Assembly: GCA_012932295.1 (NCBI GenBank)
Contig: JAAONU010000013.1
Coordinates: 40,748,627-40,812,626, forward strand
Length of the DNA: 64,000 nucleotides
Direction: 5' to 3'
From: Cyclina sinensis
Lineage: Eukaryota > Mollusca > Bivalvia > Venerida > Veneridae
The translations under genes and the position numbers were made by a program. The notes beneath the pieces are model-generated. The model searched no databases. It was not told where the DNA came from and saw nothing but the letters and a program-made list of their open reading frames with translations. This document shows positions 14,242 to 26,385 of the stretch, piece by piece; position 1 is the stretch's first letter, and the number at the start of each line of letters is the position of its first letter.

Positions 14242-15729
14242 TAAAAACACCCAATTTTTAAATTTGTATTTTAATGTTTATGATAAAAAAAGTACTTTAA
14301 AATTTGATCAAAAAGGCAAAACAAAGCTGAGATAAGTTGTCTTAACTTACTGAAAAGAGATAAAACTAGTCTAGGAACAGCCATCAGAAGTCATTTGTTA
14401 TTTTTAATTGCAAGCCAATTGCTTCTTTTCTTACTTTAAATATCACTTGGTATAGAGTAGTATATAATATATAGTGCAAGTTGATTTATGAAAAATATAC
14501 ATGAAGCAGAAAAGATATGAAGGCAAAGAAATATGTTTATGCGTGCATTTTTTCAGTGTTCGAAAAAGTCCTAAAATACAATGTACAAGAACATATTATA
14601 AGAACCAAAAATGCACTGCTGCGAACACTATAGTGCAATCTCAATTTTTGAATTTGCTTTGAAAAAAAAATAAGCTGCCGACTGTTTGCTCTCTTTTCTT
14701 ATTTTTCTTCTTTTTTTGGCAGAGGGATTAATTATCGCTTCAAACAAACGTTAGTTTGTTGTTGATGGTTATAGAATAAGATGAATAAGTCGTAATTTGT
14801 CATGTCAACGTCTGTTTTCTTACATGTCTTGGAAGCGTGTATATCGTTTATTACAATTCAGTGATCTGCGAAATTACTTACGTGCTGAAATATGGAATGA
14901 GTCAATGAGTTTGACTCTCAGCTCCTTAATTTATAAGATGTCGGCATTTGTTGTACCGTAAGATGATTAACCGTTCCAGAAAGACACATAACTTAGAGGT
15001 CAAATGACCGAGGTTAAGTGACAGAGGTCAAGTAAGAGTGTACACGATATTTAATACGCAAAAGATTTTCACTGAGGCTTTCAGTCACATGTAATTTGAA
15101 TTGAATGAATTACAAATGCAAAAAAATCCTCACAAGCCATTCTTTGCATCAATATCTAGCTTTCGCAGTGATCAAATTGTACACTTTTTAATGGTGTTGG
15201 GACTGTACAACTGCCAAGGAACAACTTATAGTTAGTTTTCATAAATATGACGAAACACAACCAGGTCACTATTAATGTGATCGTGAAAACTTGAGGTTCG
15301 GTATATTTGTTGAGCAGAGTAATCTTCCATTACGAAATCAATTAATAAACACATTAACTAGATACGAACGCAGATTTTAGACGTAAGAGTGTTGCTTCAA
15401 TTTAAAGTGACCCGTCTGTAACAGCAAAATTACTATGTACATGAACTCATATATATTTGAAAATTATCGAATGTTTGATATATTTTTTTTTTAATTTATT
15501 AACTGACGTTTCCCGTTTCACAGCCAGATTTTGGGCAGACGCAGTCAGAGATATGAATTTATTTAGACGGACTACCTCTATTTTATGCTATAACAATCCA
15601 TCTCTTGTCGTTAAAATAGCAGATAAGTCTAAACCACCGTGCACCTAACCCGTGCATTCTACCTCTATAATTGTTAACGGCAAAGGAAAAATAAAATCGG
15701 AGATCAATTATGTTCAGTTTTAAAATAAA

Positions 15730-15775
15730 TAAGAGGGCCATGGTGTCCCTAAGTTGCTCACTTGAGTTTAACTCC
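15730..15775 (-). mobile_element. Solo end of the 24.2/43.9 kb element family
   Basis: AAGAGGGCCATGGTGTCCCT followed by AAGTTGCTCACTTGAGT resembles the end at 43880 (AAGAGGGCCATGATGGCCCT, then AAATCGCTCAACTGAGT). The matching hairpin end was not found, so this is a truncated copy inside IR2. It probably accounts for part of the ~0.5 kb excess of the left arm. Confidence 0.55.
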
Positions 15776-16734
15776 AAATTGTGATAGATATATTATCAAA
15801 ATAAAAGAAAGAATTAGACAATGCTAAGGTTTTTTTTAAAAGTTTGACAATGTTATCTTATTCCCGTGGTGGAGCCAATGGCAAATCGAGAAAAGTTAGA
15901 ATAATCGTGGTAGAGGTCCAGTAGGCAAATTTATGTAGTCTTGGACTTGCGGTTGTGGAGCAGAAGACAAGATTTAACTGTTTTCTTTTCAAAACAAGAG
16001 ACCCCGGTGTGTAGCCAACATAGACCACCCAAAGGTAAAGTTTGAATTGTTTAAGGTCTATAAGGCAAAGCTTCATTCGGGGGAGATAATGACACCGAGG
16101 ACGAACTTTGAACAGTCTCATAAACAATCCTACGTACAAAATAAGTATAAGTAGTAGAAACAGAGACCATCGTTTATAACATTGACTGTTTACTTTTATT
16201 TTTACTACGCTACTATTGCGTATAAAAACCTCTACCGTTTTGTGTTTTTGGATCACGTTATGTCAATACATTACAGAAATGTAGTTCAATCTACGGACAA
16301 TTATTTTTTTCGAAGAAATCTTGCACATTTCTTTTTCCCGCGCATATGAGTTAAACTGAATTAAAATGTCGGCTAGGAATTCCGTCTCACAGTAAAATGT
16401 AATTCCAATAAAGTAATGAAAAGAATAAGAATGAAACATTTATAGTTTTCGGCTTAGCTACATTGCCCTGCTCCGCCTTCGACAGCACTTAAAGCGACTG
16501 ACTATCAGGCGGGTAGACGACGCATTCAAAAGAAAGTGTTAATACATATAAAATTTCCGGTTGTAGTTGTGAAGAACATACATAAAATAAGTTACTGTCT
16601 CATGTTTTATTACAGAAACACAACATAATACAATGTATTTTTTTTCACACTCTTATCGAGAAAACATTTACCCCGATAGAAACGGGGTTGATAGTTTCTT
16701 TATATTGTTATATTTGACATTCGTAAGCAATCTA

Positions 16735-16805
16735 CAGTGGTTCATAGTGTAGGTCGCTGTTCTTAATTTTACTTACCTTAAGGACATGGGTTCGAATTTT
16801 GTCAA
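16735..16805 (+). other. Possible tRNA-like (SINE) fragment
   Basis: TGGTTCATAGTG resembles a degenerate A box, and GGGTTCGAATTTTG, about 50 bp later, resembles a B box. The cloverleaf cannot be completed convincingly and no tail repeat was identified, so at best it is a decayed SINE head. Confidence 0.2.
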
Positions 16806-19369
16806 AAACTATTTCTTTTTTCTTCAGTTTTCATAATGCATAGAAACATATTTTTTATTTCAAAGCAATTTTAAAGAAAAATAATTTTATGCTACATTCT
16901 GTGAGTCAGTCACTTTAATAGCTTAAAAATATATCTCTTAAATTGATTTAAGTTACTTGCAAATAAGCGCGTTTGTAAATTTTCCAGTAAGTGGCAACAA
17001 ATGATGTTCTGATTAACAGATCAGCCGTCTGCGCACACAATAAATCAAATTTGTGCAAATTATTCGGCGATGATGTTAGAAGCAGATTTTAGACGTACTT
17101 CCTATTCCCTCGTGCCACTGCTTTGTAGTACTTAATAGCTGTCGATAAATTATTTTATACGGCAGACACAAGCTAAACTGAGCTTATACATGTTATTCTG
17201 CTAAACCTGGGCGGTGGGAAAATATCTACGAAATTCTATTGATCTAATAAGTTTTCAAGACAGCGAGTATCGGAAATGAACTAATGAACGTAAACGGCTT
17301 ATGTTCCTGTTTTATACATAAGTCATTTGAAATGTCTTGAAAGTTTCGTCTAATCTTTTCATCTTCTTTTTTTTCCATTTGTCATCATTTATTTTTATTC
17401 TCTGAAAATGTGGGAATATGTTTGTATGTCCCTCACGTTATTTTTGTTAGTTAAGACAACATACAGAATAACAGTAATGTTTCATCTTATTCTTCTTATA
17501 GAACCGTCAATAATAACTTTAACAAGCATGTTTTCCTGACACGAGACGAGACAGATTTGTAAAAACGATCTTATGACAGAATAAGAAGAGATTATTCTTC
17601 ATTGACACCATTCTTTTGCTGTTATTTCTCTTCGGAAACTCTCCACCGCTGAAAGTCTGTTGTTTTTTTAACTGAAACGAATGTATTTGGTGTACTGGCA
17701 TGATAATATAATGATAAACAAATAACATTAATTGAATTGAAACGTTGCAATTTTCATTGCATATTAGATTAAAACTTTAAACATATTGCAGTTTACTTCC
17801 TTCAATTTGGAGTGTCAACCTGTATATAAACTTTTCATACGAACGAAGAAGGTTTGCTAACTTACAGTAAAACTGCCAAAAGTGAATTAGTAAGAAAACG
17901 AATACGAAAAGCAAGAAAGACCATTGTTGACGTTAACTAAGAGTAATTCACACTTTGAAGTTCAGGTTTCATACTTAATACCTAACCTTTTTGAGTTATA
18001 CTTTACAACTTTTACTTCACAACTAGCAGCTCACAGGAAAATGTTTACTTCGGATAAAGTCGCCTGTATTTTGTTGCATTTTTTGCAAATAATGTCTGTA
18101 AAAGATGAGTTTATTTACTTCTGAATATCAGTATAAAAGCAGCACACTAAAGCAATTAACATATTAAAAAAGGGTTTGCGAAAACAGCCTCGCAACAGAC
18201 CGGCGGCGTTTTATTTCTCCGTCCCTTAATTAAAAACCACAGAAAATGATACAAGTGCTTTAATCTTAATGTAATGCAAGACATTTCAACTAACATTTTC
18301 CAAGCGTACACATTTTCATGACAAAAAATTGATTCCTATCTTTTCATGTATTTCCGATTTTGAACAATCATATAAAATGCCAGAATGTTTCATTTAAAGA
18401 CTCACTTTTACTTGCAAAGAAAAAAATATACTATTATAAAAGGATTTAGATATGTGCTGTGACTTTTCTTCTAACGAGCATCTAAGTCTATAACAAACTT
18501 TAACCATTCGTTATGTCTGTGATAGAACTTAGATCTACTTAGGGTCTCGTGACTACCAACGTGATCGTAGATTTATTTGCATGCAAGTGTTACAAGCATA
18601 GTTATACCACATATCTTAGAATATTTTATCTTTGTAAGTCAAACTGTGCCATTTAAATCAACGTCTGGGACAGGTGGTTATTACATATATGTGTTTAATA
18701 AGGCGAGAGATGTAATACTGCTTTCGCGTTATCTTTAACAAATGTATTTAACTTCTTGTTCGCATACTTCGATTTTAAAGGTCGAGTGTCACTAACAAAG
18801 ATCTCAAATAACAGGATTTACATAATTTTATGTGCTACATCTATGCTTCAAACGAGTCTTCCCATTATTCAAACAGCTTAGAGGGACATATCGTACAAAT
18901 AACCGATAATTTACTTCATTTCTATTTTGTTGGCTCATTAACATTCACATTTAAATGCGGCAGTTAACAATATCACCCGAAAGCTGAAATAAATAAAAAG
19001 ATAGGGAACCGTTTTTCGTCGGGAAAATGTAAACACTAGAAAAAGGTTAGTAGATTTTTCGTTTAGTTAAATAAAGATTTAAAAAAATGTGATTGTTTTC
19101 TGTTCGTTTTCTATTACGAGACGGAGTAAAAAATCAGAGCCTTCGAGTTGTATCGTCGTGAAGAGTTACGTTTAGGCACAGAATTTTTAACCTTTTTGTA
19201 ACTTAGGCACAGAATTTTTAACCTTTTGGTAAGTAAACAATATAGTCTTACGCCCTTTGAAACCAGAGCGCGTATCACGTTCATGTCAGTGTTTTCCATG
19301 GAGATATGAAATAATCTTGTAATACTTGATTTACCGTGTATTTGAAGTATTAATATTTAGAAACGAATA

Positions 19370-22300
19370 AACACATTTGATTTACAGACAACATTTGCAA
19401 AACATACGTGACTTTATTCGAAAAAACATTTTCCTGTGAAATACTAGCTGTGAAGTATATTCAATTTGATAGATTGAAGTTTGAATTATGAATCAAGAAG
19501 GTTGAAGCATTTAGACTGAAAACTGAATTTCGTTGAGTGAAATACTATTATTAATGTCACTAACGGTCTTTCTATGTTCTTTCCTACAATGTAGTTCTTA
19601 TACTTACTTGCTTTTAGCAGTTTTACTATAAGTTAGCAATCTTTACAAATATTCTAACGGGTCCGAAAGCGATTGACATGAATTAATGATTGCAATCTTT
19701 GGACCGTAACAGTCTCGTTTCAGACTTCGTTTACAAACTTTTAGGTTTTCTGTTCGTATAAAATATTTATCTAGAATCCAAATTTAAGGAAATAACCTTC
19801 AATTTGTTTAGAGTTTAAACTGATTTGCAATGTAATTTGCAGGTCAACGTTTTAATTCAGTTAATGCTTTTTGATTTATAAACATTATGCTATCATGTCC
19901 GAACACGAAGTACGCTCACACATTTCTTCTTAAACAAACAACATGACTTTCAGCGGTGGATAGTTTTCAAAGAGATATAAAAGCAAACGAATGGTGTCGA
20001 TGAAGTATAGTGTCTTCCTTTTTCTGTCATACTACCGATTTTACAAATCTGCCTCGTCTCGATTCAGGAAAACATGTTGTTACACTAGTTATTGACGGTT
20101 CTTTGAGAAGAATAAGATGAAACATTACTGTCATTCTGCATGGTGTCTTAACTAACAAATATTACGTGAGGAGCACACTAAAAGTGTCAATAAAGAATAA
20201 AAATAGATAAAGAGAAATGAAAGATATTCAAAGACGTTTAAAAGGAAAATTGAAGATTAGACTATTTTTTTAATAAGTTTTACATGATTTTTGTATAAGA
20301 GAATATATACCTCTGACATTCATAACCTAATTTCCAATACTAACTATCTTGAAAACGTATCAGATACATAGAATTCCATACTAAGTTTTCTCACCGCCCA
20401 CTGTCTCGTAGACTAACATAGATAAGCTCAGTTTAACTTGTGTCTGCCGTATAAAATTATTTATCGACAGCTCTTAAGTCCTACAAAAAGTAGCATGGGA
20501 AAACAGGAAGAAAGCCTTAAATCTATCTTCAAAAAAATGACAAATAAATTGCTCAAGTTTGATTTATTGTGCGCGCAGACGGCTGATATATTTATCAAAA
20601 CATCCTTTGTTGTCCACTTACTGCAAAATGTTCAAATCGCTAATTTACAAATAACTTGAATCTATTAAAGACACATACCTTGTAAGTAATTAAGTGCTGT
20701 TAATTGAAAACCATCCAATTTTTAGTTCTTATTTTTTCAATGCTTTCTTGCAAATACATTTCAATGTGACACGGAATTCAGAGTAGTCATTTTACTTTAA
20801 AAAAGCAGTTAAATTTAGTTTAGATTAAACTAAATGTCTCAGCTTGTTAATAAAACTCGAAACGGGTAAGGCTTTTATACACAATAGCAATGTACTAAAA
20901 TAATAACAGAACAATAAAACAACCTTTGTAAGATGATCCTTGTTGCTACTACTTATGACTTTGAGGAGACAATTGTTAAATAATACAGATTGAATAAACG
21001 GGACATGGTCAAAAATAATCAAGATTGCTTTTATAAAATCATTTGCTTTTTATCTGAGATTTTAATCTTCCTTTTCCTTGAATAATCATAGAGATAGAAA
21101 ATATTTCTACTATTTTGTTACAGGAATATTGCTTCGACTTTATTGTTATTTCCTGCAAATATGTAAACATTAGCTGAAATATTTTTCTGAGAATTGCGAT
21201 AAAGTGGCAGCAATGTACAATGTTACGTTTATAGTCGTCATAAATCAGCCACAATAAACAATGCCCGAAATAATAGTACTTACGAGTTGCGTATAATTAT
21301 CCTGTACACATTATCAAATATAACTTCAGAGAATAAACTGTGTCTGTGTTACTGTCATCACGAATTTCAAGGGCAAAATGAAGCATGAAAGATTGGCCCA
21401 AAACCAGTACGCATACCAAAGCATTGAGAGTATCATAAATATAATGAAGCTGGTCCAATTTTAATAAAAACTGCCCGTAGAAGCATATATCAATATGGTT
21501 AAATGTTAGTTCCGAGTAAGACTATCAAGGTTCAAAGCGATGCAATGAAATTATATTTTAAAAAAGAAAACATTTACATCATTAAAACTCGAAATGCGTT
21601 TTTCTCTTTGAATGTTACTTTTATAACATCAAAATTTGATTACACGAAATTGTCTTGTTTAGCTTTAAACACTTGTAAAAAATATCTTGTACGTACATTC
21701 GATTGTTAATGTGGAGTACAACATATATTTCGTTCAAGTACATCATGACTTTGATTTGACAAGTGGGTAATTTTTATAGAAGCAACACTTTCACGTCTTT
21801 TAAATGCGTTTGAGTCCAGTTCATTTGTTTTGATGGAAAGACTACACTGTTCAACCAATGTGCTGAACCTCAAGTTTTCAAAGTTTCATTAAGACCTGAT
21901 TGTGTATAACAGATTTATAAAAACTAATCATTAGTTGTTCTCTGGCAAGTGAACAGTTAAACCTTAATTTGATTTAAGCATTTTCAAAGCCATGGGAGTA
22001 TGCAAAAACTTAAATATTTAGGCAAACATTTTAAAAATATTCCATCTTATTATATAGAATATTAATATCATATATCACCACCAATACTGTGGACATAACC
22101 TTAGCTAAATGTCAGTGACGAAGAAACGCTTGCCTACAAATAAGAATCCATATACAGACGCAGCTACGATCCAGTTCCAAAAATCGCCTGTAAAATGTGC
22201 AGGCTGCAAAAGCCAGATACTTATAAAAAGAATGGCTTCTGTGGAATTGTTTGACATTTTCAATTCATTCAATTGAAATTACATCAAATGATTGCCTTTG

Positions 22301-24231
22301 TAGAAATTTTTTGCACATTTGATATCAGGTACACAATTACATGTCCTCTGGCACTTGACCTCTGGCTCTTGACCTCTAAGGTTATGTGTCTTTCTAAAAC
22401 GGTATCGTTCAAACAATAAGCATCCAACTGTAAAATAAACACCGTGTTACTAATAAAGGAGCTGAGAATCAAACTCATTGCCTTATTCAATATTTCAGCT
22501 CAGAAGTAACTCGCATCACTGAATTGTTATAAATAATACTCACGTTTCGGAGACATGTAAGAAAACAAATGTTGACATGAAAAATGAAGATAAATTTATT
22601 TTATTCTATCATCAGATTCGCTTGTTTGTAAATTTTGAAAAATAAGGAAGGAGTAGCAAACAGTCGGCAGTTTTTATTTATAGTTTACAATGCAAATTCA
22701 AGAAACGAAGACCGCGCAATAATGGTGATTATACCTTGCAATAGTGCACTTTTAATATTTTCTTGTACATTTTATTTCAGGACTTTTTCAAACATTCAAT
22801 AAACCCAAGGTTAAATAGTTTTCATTGTATTCTCATCTGTTGTGCTCTATGTATTCTTTATGAATTATATTGTTCTATATACTATATACTAACTAAGTGA
22901 TATCTATAAAAGGAAAAAATATTAATAAAAGGACACTGAAAGTGTTTGACTGGCAAGTCAAAATATACAAAATAAATTTATTGCTGTTTCTGGACTAGTT
23001 TCAACTTCAGTAAGCGCAGACAACTTACTGTAGCTTTGTGTTGTTTTGACGGAAATCGCATTTTATTATAAAAATTAAAATAAAAATCTAAAAAAGATGG
23101 TTTCCTATTGCGATTTTTCTGTTTGTAAGAAAAAAAATACATCAGTCCTCAGAAACAGTACGAAAAGAGTATTTTGCATTAATATAACATCAGTCAATGA
23201 TTTTATCTTTTGTTTGATCTTTTATGTTCATTGTTTTGTTTGCCTGTGTGTGCGTGCGTGTGTGTGTGTGTGTGTTCTTTTTGTAAGGAAACTGTATTTT
23301 TCTGCTCTAAGTCTAGATATGGTATTTCGTTCAACACATCTTTAATCCGTAAGTCCTGTGGGAAGTATTAATGTCAATCATCGATAATCGCCGGAGGATG
23401 ATACTTGGCATGTTTACATCGAGTTCTTATCGTTCAGCCATTGCTCTTTTTTGCATGCGACGTAATAACATTTGTTGATGAAGAATAGAAAGAGACATGT
23501 TAGTCAATTCGATAACTGATGTCTTTTCAAGCATTTTTCCAATGCAACAACACGGCAAATTCAATGTCCGGGTGAATTCATGAAGTTTTTAAAAAAAGTT
23601 ATTTTGACAATCTGAAGTCATGTAAAGATTAACTAAAAGTACAAGGTTATATGATCCGTCTGACAGTCTCGAACTGTGTTTTGTATTTGTTTAACTGTGT
23701 AGTGAGCGGACACTGCTAGCACCCGAGCCTCTTCATGGTCACAAACATCTATCTTGTCCTAGAACTGTACCCGCCTATGCTGTCAGTAAGCATTAATATT
23801 CGTATGTAAGATCTGATAGCCAGAAAACATCATCTTCCTCTCTAGAAAAACATCTAGAGACATTTCATATATGTGATTTTGTATGATATTATGATATAAA
23901 GTAATTGGAAAAAAATAAATTTGGAAAACTATTTGTAAAGATGTTGAATTGACACATTCCTATGATCGTGCCTGCTAAAAGTACAACTGAATAATGTTAA
24001 CCAAACTTTGTAGAATGTTCACCTTATTTATTGCGTCTTTAATATGTATGATATATTTTCTTTGATTGACAGGAGGTCGAAATGTTAAGCTTTGAAAATT
24101 ATACATCTTGAGACCAAGTTTAGCACCTTATAGTAAACAGAACTAATATAAATACGTTAAATACCATCCCGATCATAAATGTCGATCAATTAAGAGATAC
24201 AAATGTTCTGTAATTACCAAATCGTTCTTTA
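19370..24231. repeat. Right arm of inverted repeat IR2
   Basis: Inverted partner of 13284-18100. The spacer between arms is at most about 1.3 kb, with weak matching continuing inward. The outer edge coincides with the start of a pearl-like element at 24232; the DNA beyond that element (after 26385) does not obviously resemble the sequence left of 13284, so the arm seems to end there. Small ORFs inside are not conserved between arms. Confidence 0.87.
23245..23275. repeat. (GT)n microsatellite in IR2 right arm
   Basis: GT/GCGT run of about 30 bp, counterpart of the CA run at 14227-14241. Confidence 0.9.
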
Positions 24232-26385
24232 TTAGCTCACCTGAGCACAAAGTGCTCAGGGTGAGCTTTTCTGATCGGTCTTTGTCCGTCGTCCGTCCGT
24301 CCGTCCGTCCGTCGTCAATTTTTCATTTAAACGACATCTCCTCTGAAACCAATGGGGCAAATTTAATGAAACTTGCCTGGGATGTTCCTTGCATGAAGCT
24401 CTACCAAGATTGTTCAAATGGTTCTGGTCAATTGCATTTCTGGTTCACTGGAGCTAAAAATAGATTTAATAAGTTGGATATTTAAAAATCTTCTTCTCCG
24501 AAACCACAAGGCCTGGAGCTTTGATATTTGGTATGAAGCATCATCTAGTGGACCTCTACCAAGTTTGTTCAAATTATGTCCCTGGGGACAAAACTGACCC
24601 CACCCCAGGGGTCAGTTGATTTTACATAGAGTTATATAGGGAAGAATTGAAAATCTTCTTGTCAGAAACCACAAGGCCTAGAGTTAAGATATTTGGTATG
24701 TAGCATTGTCTAGTGGACCTCTACCAAGTTTGTTCAAATCATGGCCTCTGGGTGAAAAATGGCCCCGCCCTGGGGGTCACTTGTTTTACATAGAGTTATA
24801 TAGGAAAATCTTTAAAAAATCTTCTTGTCAGAAACCGTAAGTTATAGAGCTTAGATATTTGGTGTGTAGCATTGTCTAGTGGACCTCTACCAAGTTTGTT
24901 CAAATCCTGTCCTCTGGGTCAAAAATGGCCCCGCCCCAGGGGCCACTAGTTTAACATAGAGTTATATAAGAAAGTCTTAAAAAATCTTCTTGTCAGAAAC
25001 CGTAAGTTATAGAGCTTAGATATTTGGTGTGTAGCATTGTCTAGTGGACCTCTACCAAGTTTGTTCAAATCCTTCCCTCTGGGTCCAAAATGACCTTGCC
25101 CCAGGTGCCACTAGTTTTACATATAGTAATATAGGAAAATCTTAAAAAATCTTCTTGTCAGAAACCGTAAGTTATAGAGCTTAGATATTTGGTGTGTAGC
25201 ATTGTCTAGTGGACCTCTACCAAGTTTGTTCAAATCCTGTCCTCTGGGTCAAAAATGGCCCCGCCCCAGGGGCCACTAGTTTTACATAGAGTTATATAGG
25301 AAAATCTTAAAAAATCTTCTTGTCAGAAACCGTAAATTATAGAGCTTAGATATTTGGTGTGTAACATTGTTGAGTGAACCTCTATCAAGTTTGTTCAAAT
25401 CCTGGCCTCTGGGTCAAAAATGACCCCACCCCAGGGGCCACTAGTTTTACATAGAGTTATATAGGAAAATCTTAAAAAATCATCTTGTCAGAAACCGTAA
25501 GTTATAGAGCTTAGATATTTGGTGTGTAGCATTGTCTAGTGGACCTCTATCAAGTTTGTTCAAATCCTGTCCTCTGGGTCAAAAATGGCCCCGCCCCGGG
25601 GTCACTTGTTTTACATAGAGTTATATAGGAAAAACTAAAAAATCTTTTTGTCAGAAACAAGAAGGCCTACAATTAAGATATTTGGTATGTAGCATTGTCT
25701 AGTGGACCTCTACCAAGTTTGTTCAAGTCCTAGCCTCTGGGTCAAAAATGGCCCCGCACCGGGGATCACTTGTTTTACATAGAGTTATATAGGAAAATCT
25801 TAAAACAATCTTATCAGAAACCGTAAGTTATAGAGCTTAGATATTTGGTGTGTAGCATTGTCTAGTGGACCTCTACCAAGTTTGTTAGAAAAATGTCCCT
25901 GGGGTCACTATTGGCCCCGCCCGAGGGGTCACAAATTTTAAATAACAATATAGAAGAAAATCTTTAAAAATCTTCTTGTCTGAAACCACAAGACCTTGAA
26001 TTTTAAAATTTGGCATGAAGCAAGCTTTATTAAGGTTTTTCAAATTATTGGATTAGGTTAAAGGTCACGGAGGCTAAAAGTAGATTTATCTACTGTACTT
26101 CATAGAGCCTTCATTTATAGACCAATATCTTTGATATTCAGTATAGAAGTTCCTTGCATGGACCTCTATCCATGGGTAGGGTTTGAGGTCACTGGGTCAA
26201 TGTCAAGGTCACCATAGCTTATAATAGATATTTCTGTCATAGAGCGTTTATTTATTGACTGAAATTTTACATATTTGGTTTGTAGGCACTTACATATTTT
26301 CAATTAAAACATGAAATACTGCTTAACAGCAAACCTACAGCCAAAGTACTCAGGTGAGCGATCCAGGGCCATCATGGCCCTCTTG
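24232..26385 (+). mobile_element. Pearl/HINE-like element with tandem core, ~2.15 kb
   Basis: Left end: TTAGCTCACCTGAGCAC, loop AAA, GTGCTCAGGGTGAGCT (hairpin 24234-24267), then a (GTCC)n-type microsatellite (about 24287-24315). Core: about ten ~165-bp units (24484-26010). Right end: CAGGTGAGCGATCC followed by a hairpin AGGGCCAT-C-ATGGCCCT (26365-26381) and CTTG. The same element type lies inverted at 43880-45865. No transposase or Rep/helicase ORF. Architecture (terminal hairpin, microsatellite, tandem core, second hairpin) matches non-autonomous Helitron-type pearl/HINE elements of bivalves. Confidence 0.8.
24484..26010. repeat. ~165-bp tandem array, about 10 units
   Basis: Units begin near 24485, 24650, 24816, 24980, 25146, 25311, 25477, 25641, 25803 and 25966. 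Each contains AATCTTCTTGTCAGAAAC, TAGATATTTGG, TCTAGTGGACCTCTACCAAG and a GGCCCCGCCC-like block. Middle units are most alike, edge units most diverged, as expected from internal homogenisation. Confidence 0.9.

Larger units (their letters stand above)
13284..18100. repeat. Left arm of ~11 kb inverted repeat IR2
   Basis: Matches the reverse complement of 19370-24231 in co-linear blocks. Examples: TCGACCTCCTGTCAGTCAAAG (13432) with 24062; GAGGCTCGGGTGCTAGCAG (13856) with 23715; a CA-repeat (14227) with a GT-repeat (23245); GCCGACTGTTTGCT (14675) with 22660; AACTTAGAGGTCAA (14991) with 22373; CAGCCGTCTGCGC (17023) with 20573; TATACGGCAGACACAAG (17156) with 20437; CCACCGCTGAAAGTC (17643) with 19949. 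Midpoints cluster near 18.6-18.8 kb. The arm contains about 0.5 kb of extra sequence around 15.7-16.3 kb. Divergence is roughly 20-30% by eye. Confidence 0.87.

Noticed and set aside
15858..16256. 132-codon minus-strand ORF, the longest in the left half
   Set aside because: It lies in the segment that makes the IR2 left arm longer than the right, next to a truncated repeat end. No motif, no splice context, and no counterpart in the other arm.
24252..24485. 77-codon ORF with a close relative at 45612-45884
   Set aside because: The similarity between the two comes from the shared end of a repeat family, including the GTCC microsatellite (read as [10 protein letters not shown]). It is not a conserved gene.
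24484..26010. Regular array, considered as CRISPR or satellite DNA
   Set aside because: The units are contiguous ~165-bp repeats without unique spacers, inside an element with defined ends, in a eukaryotic genome.
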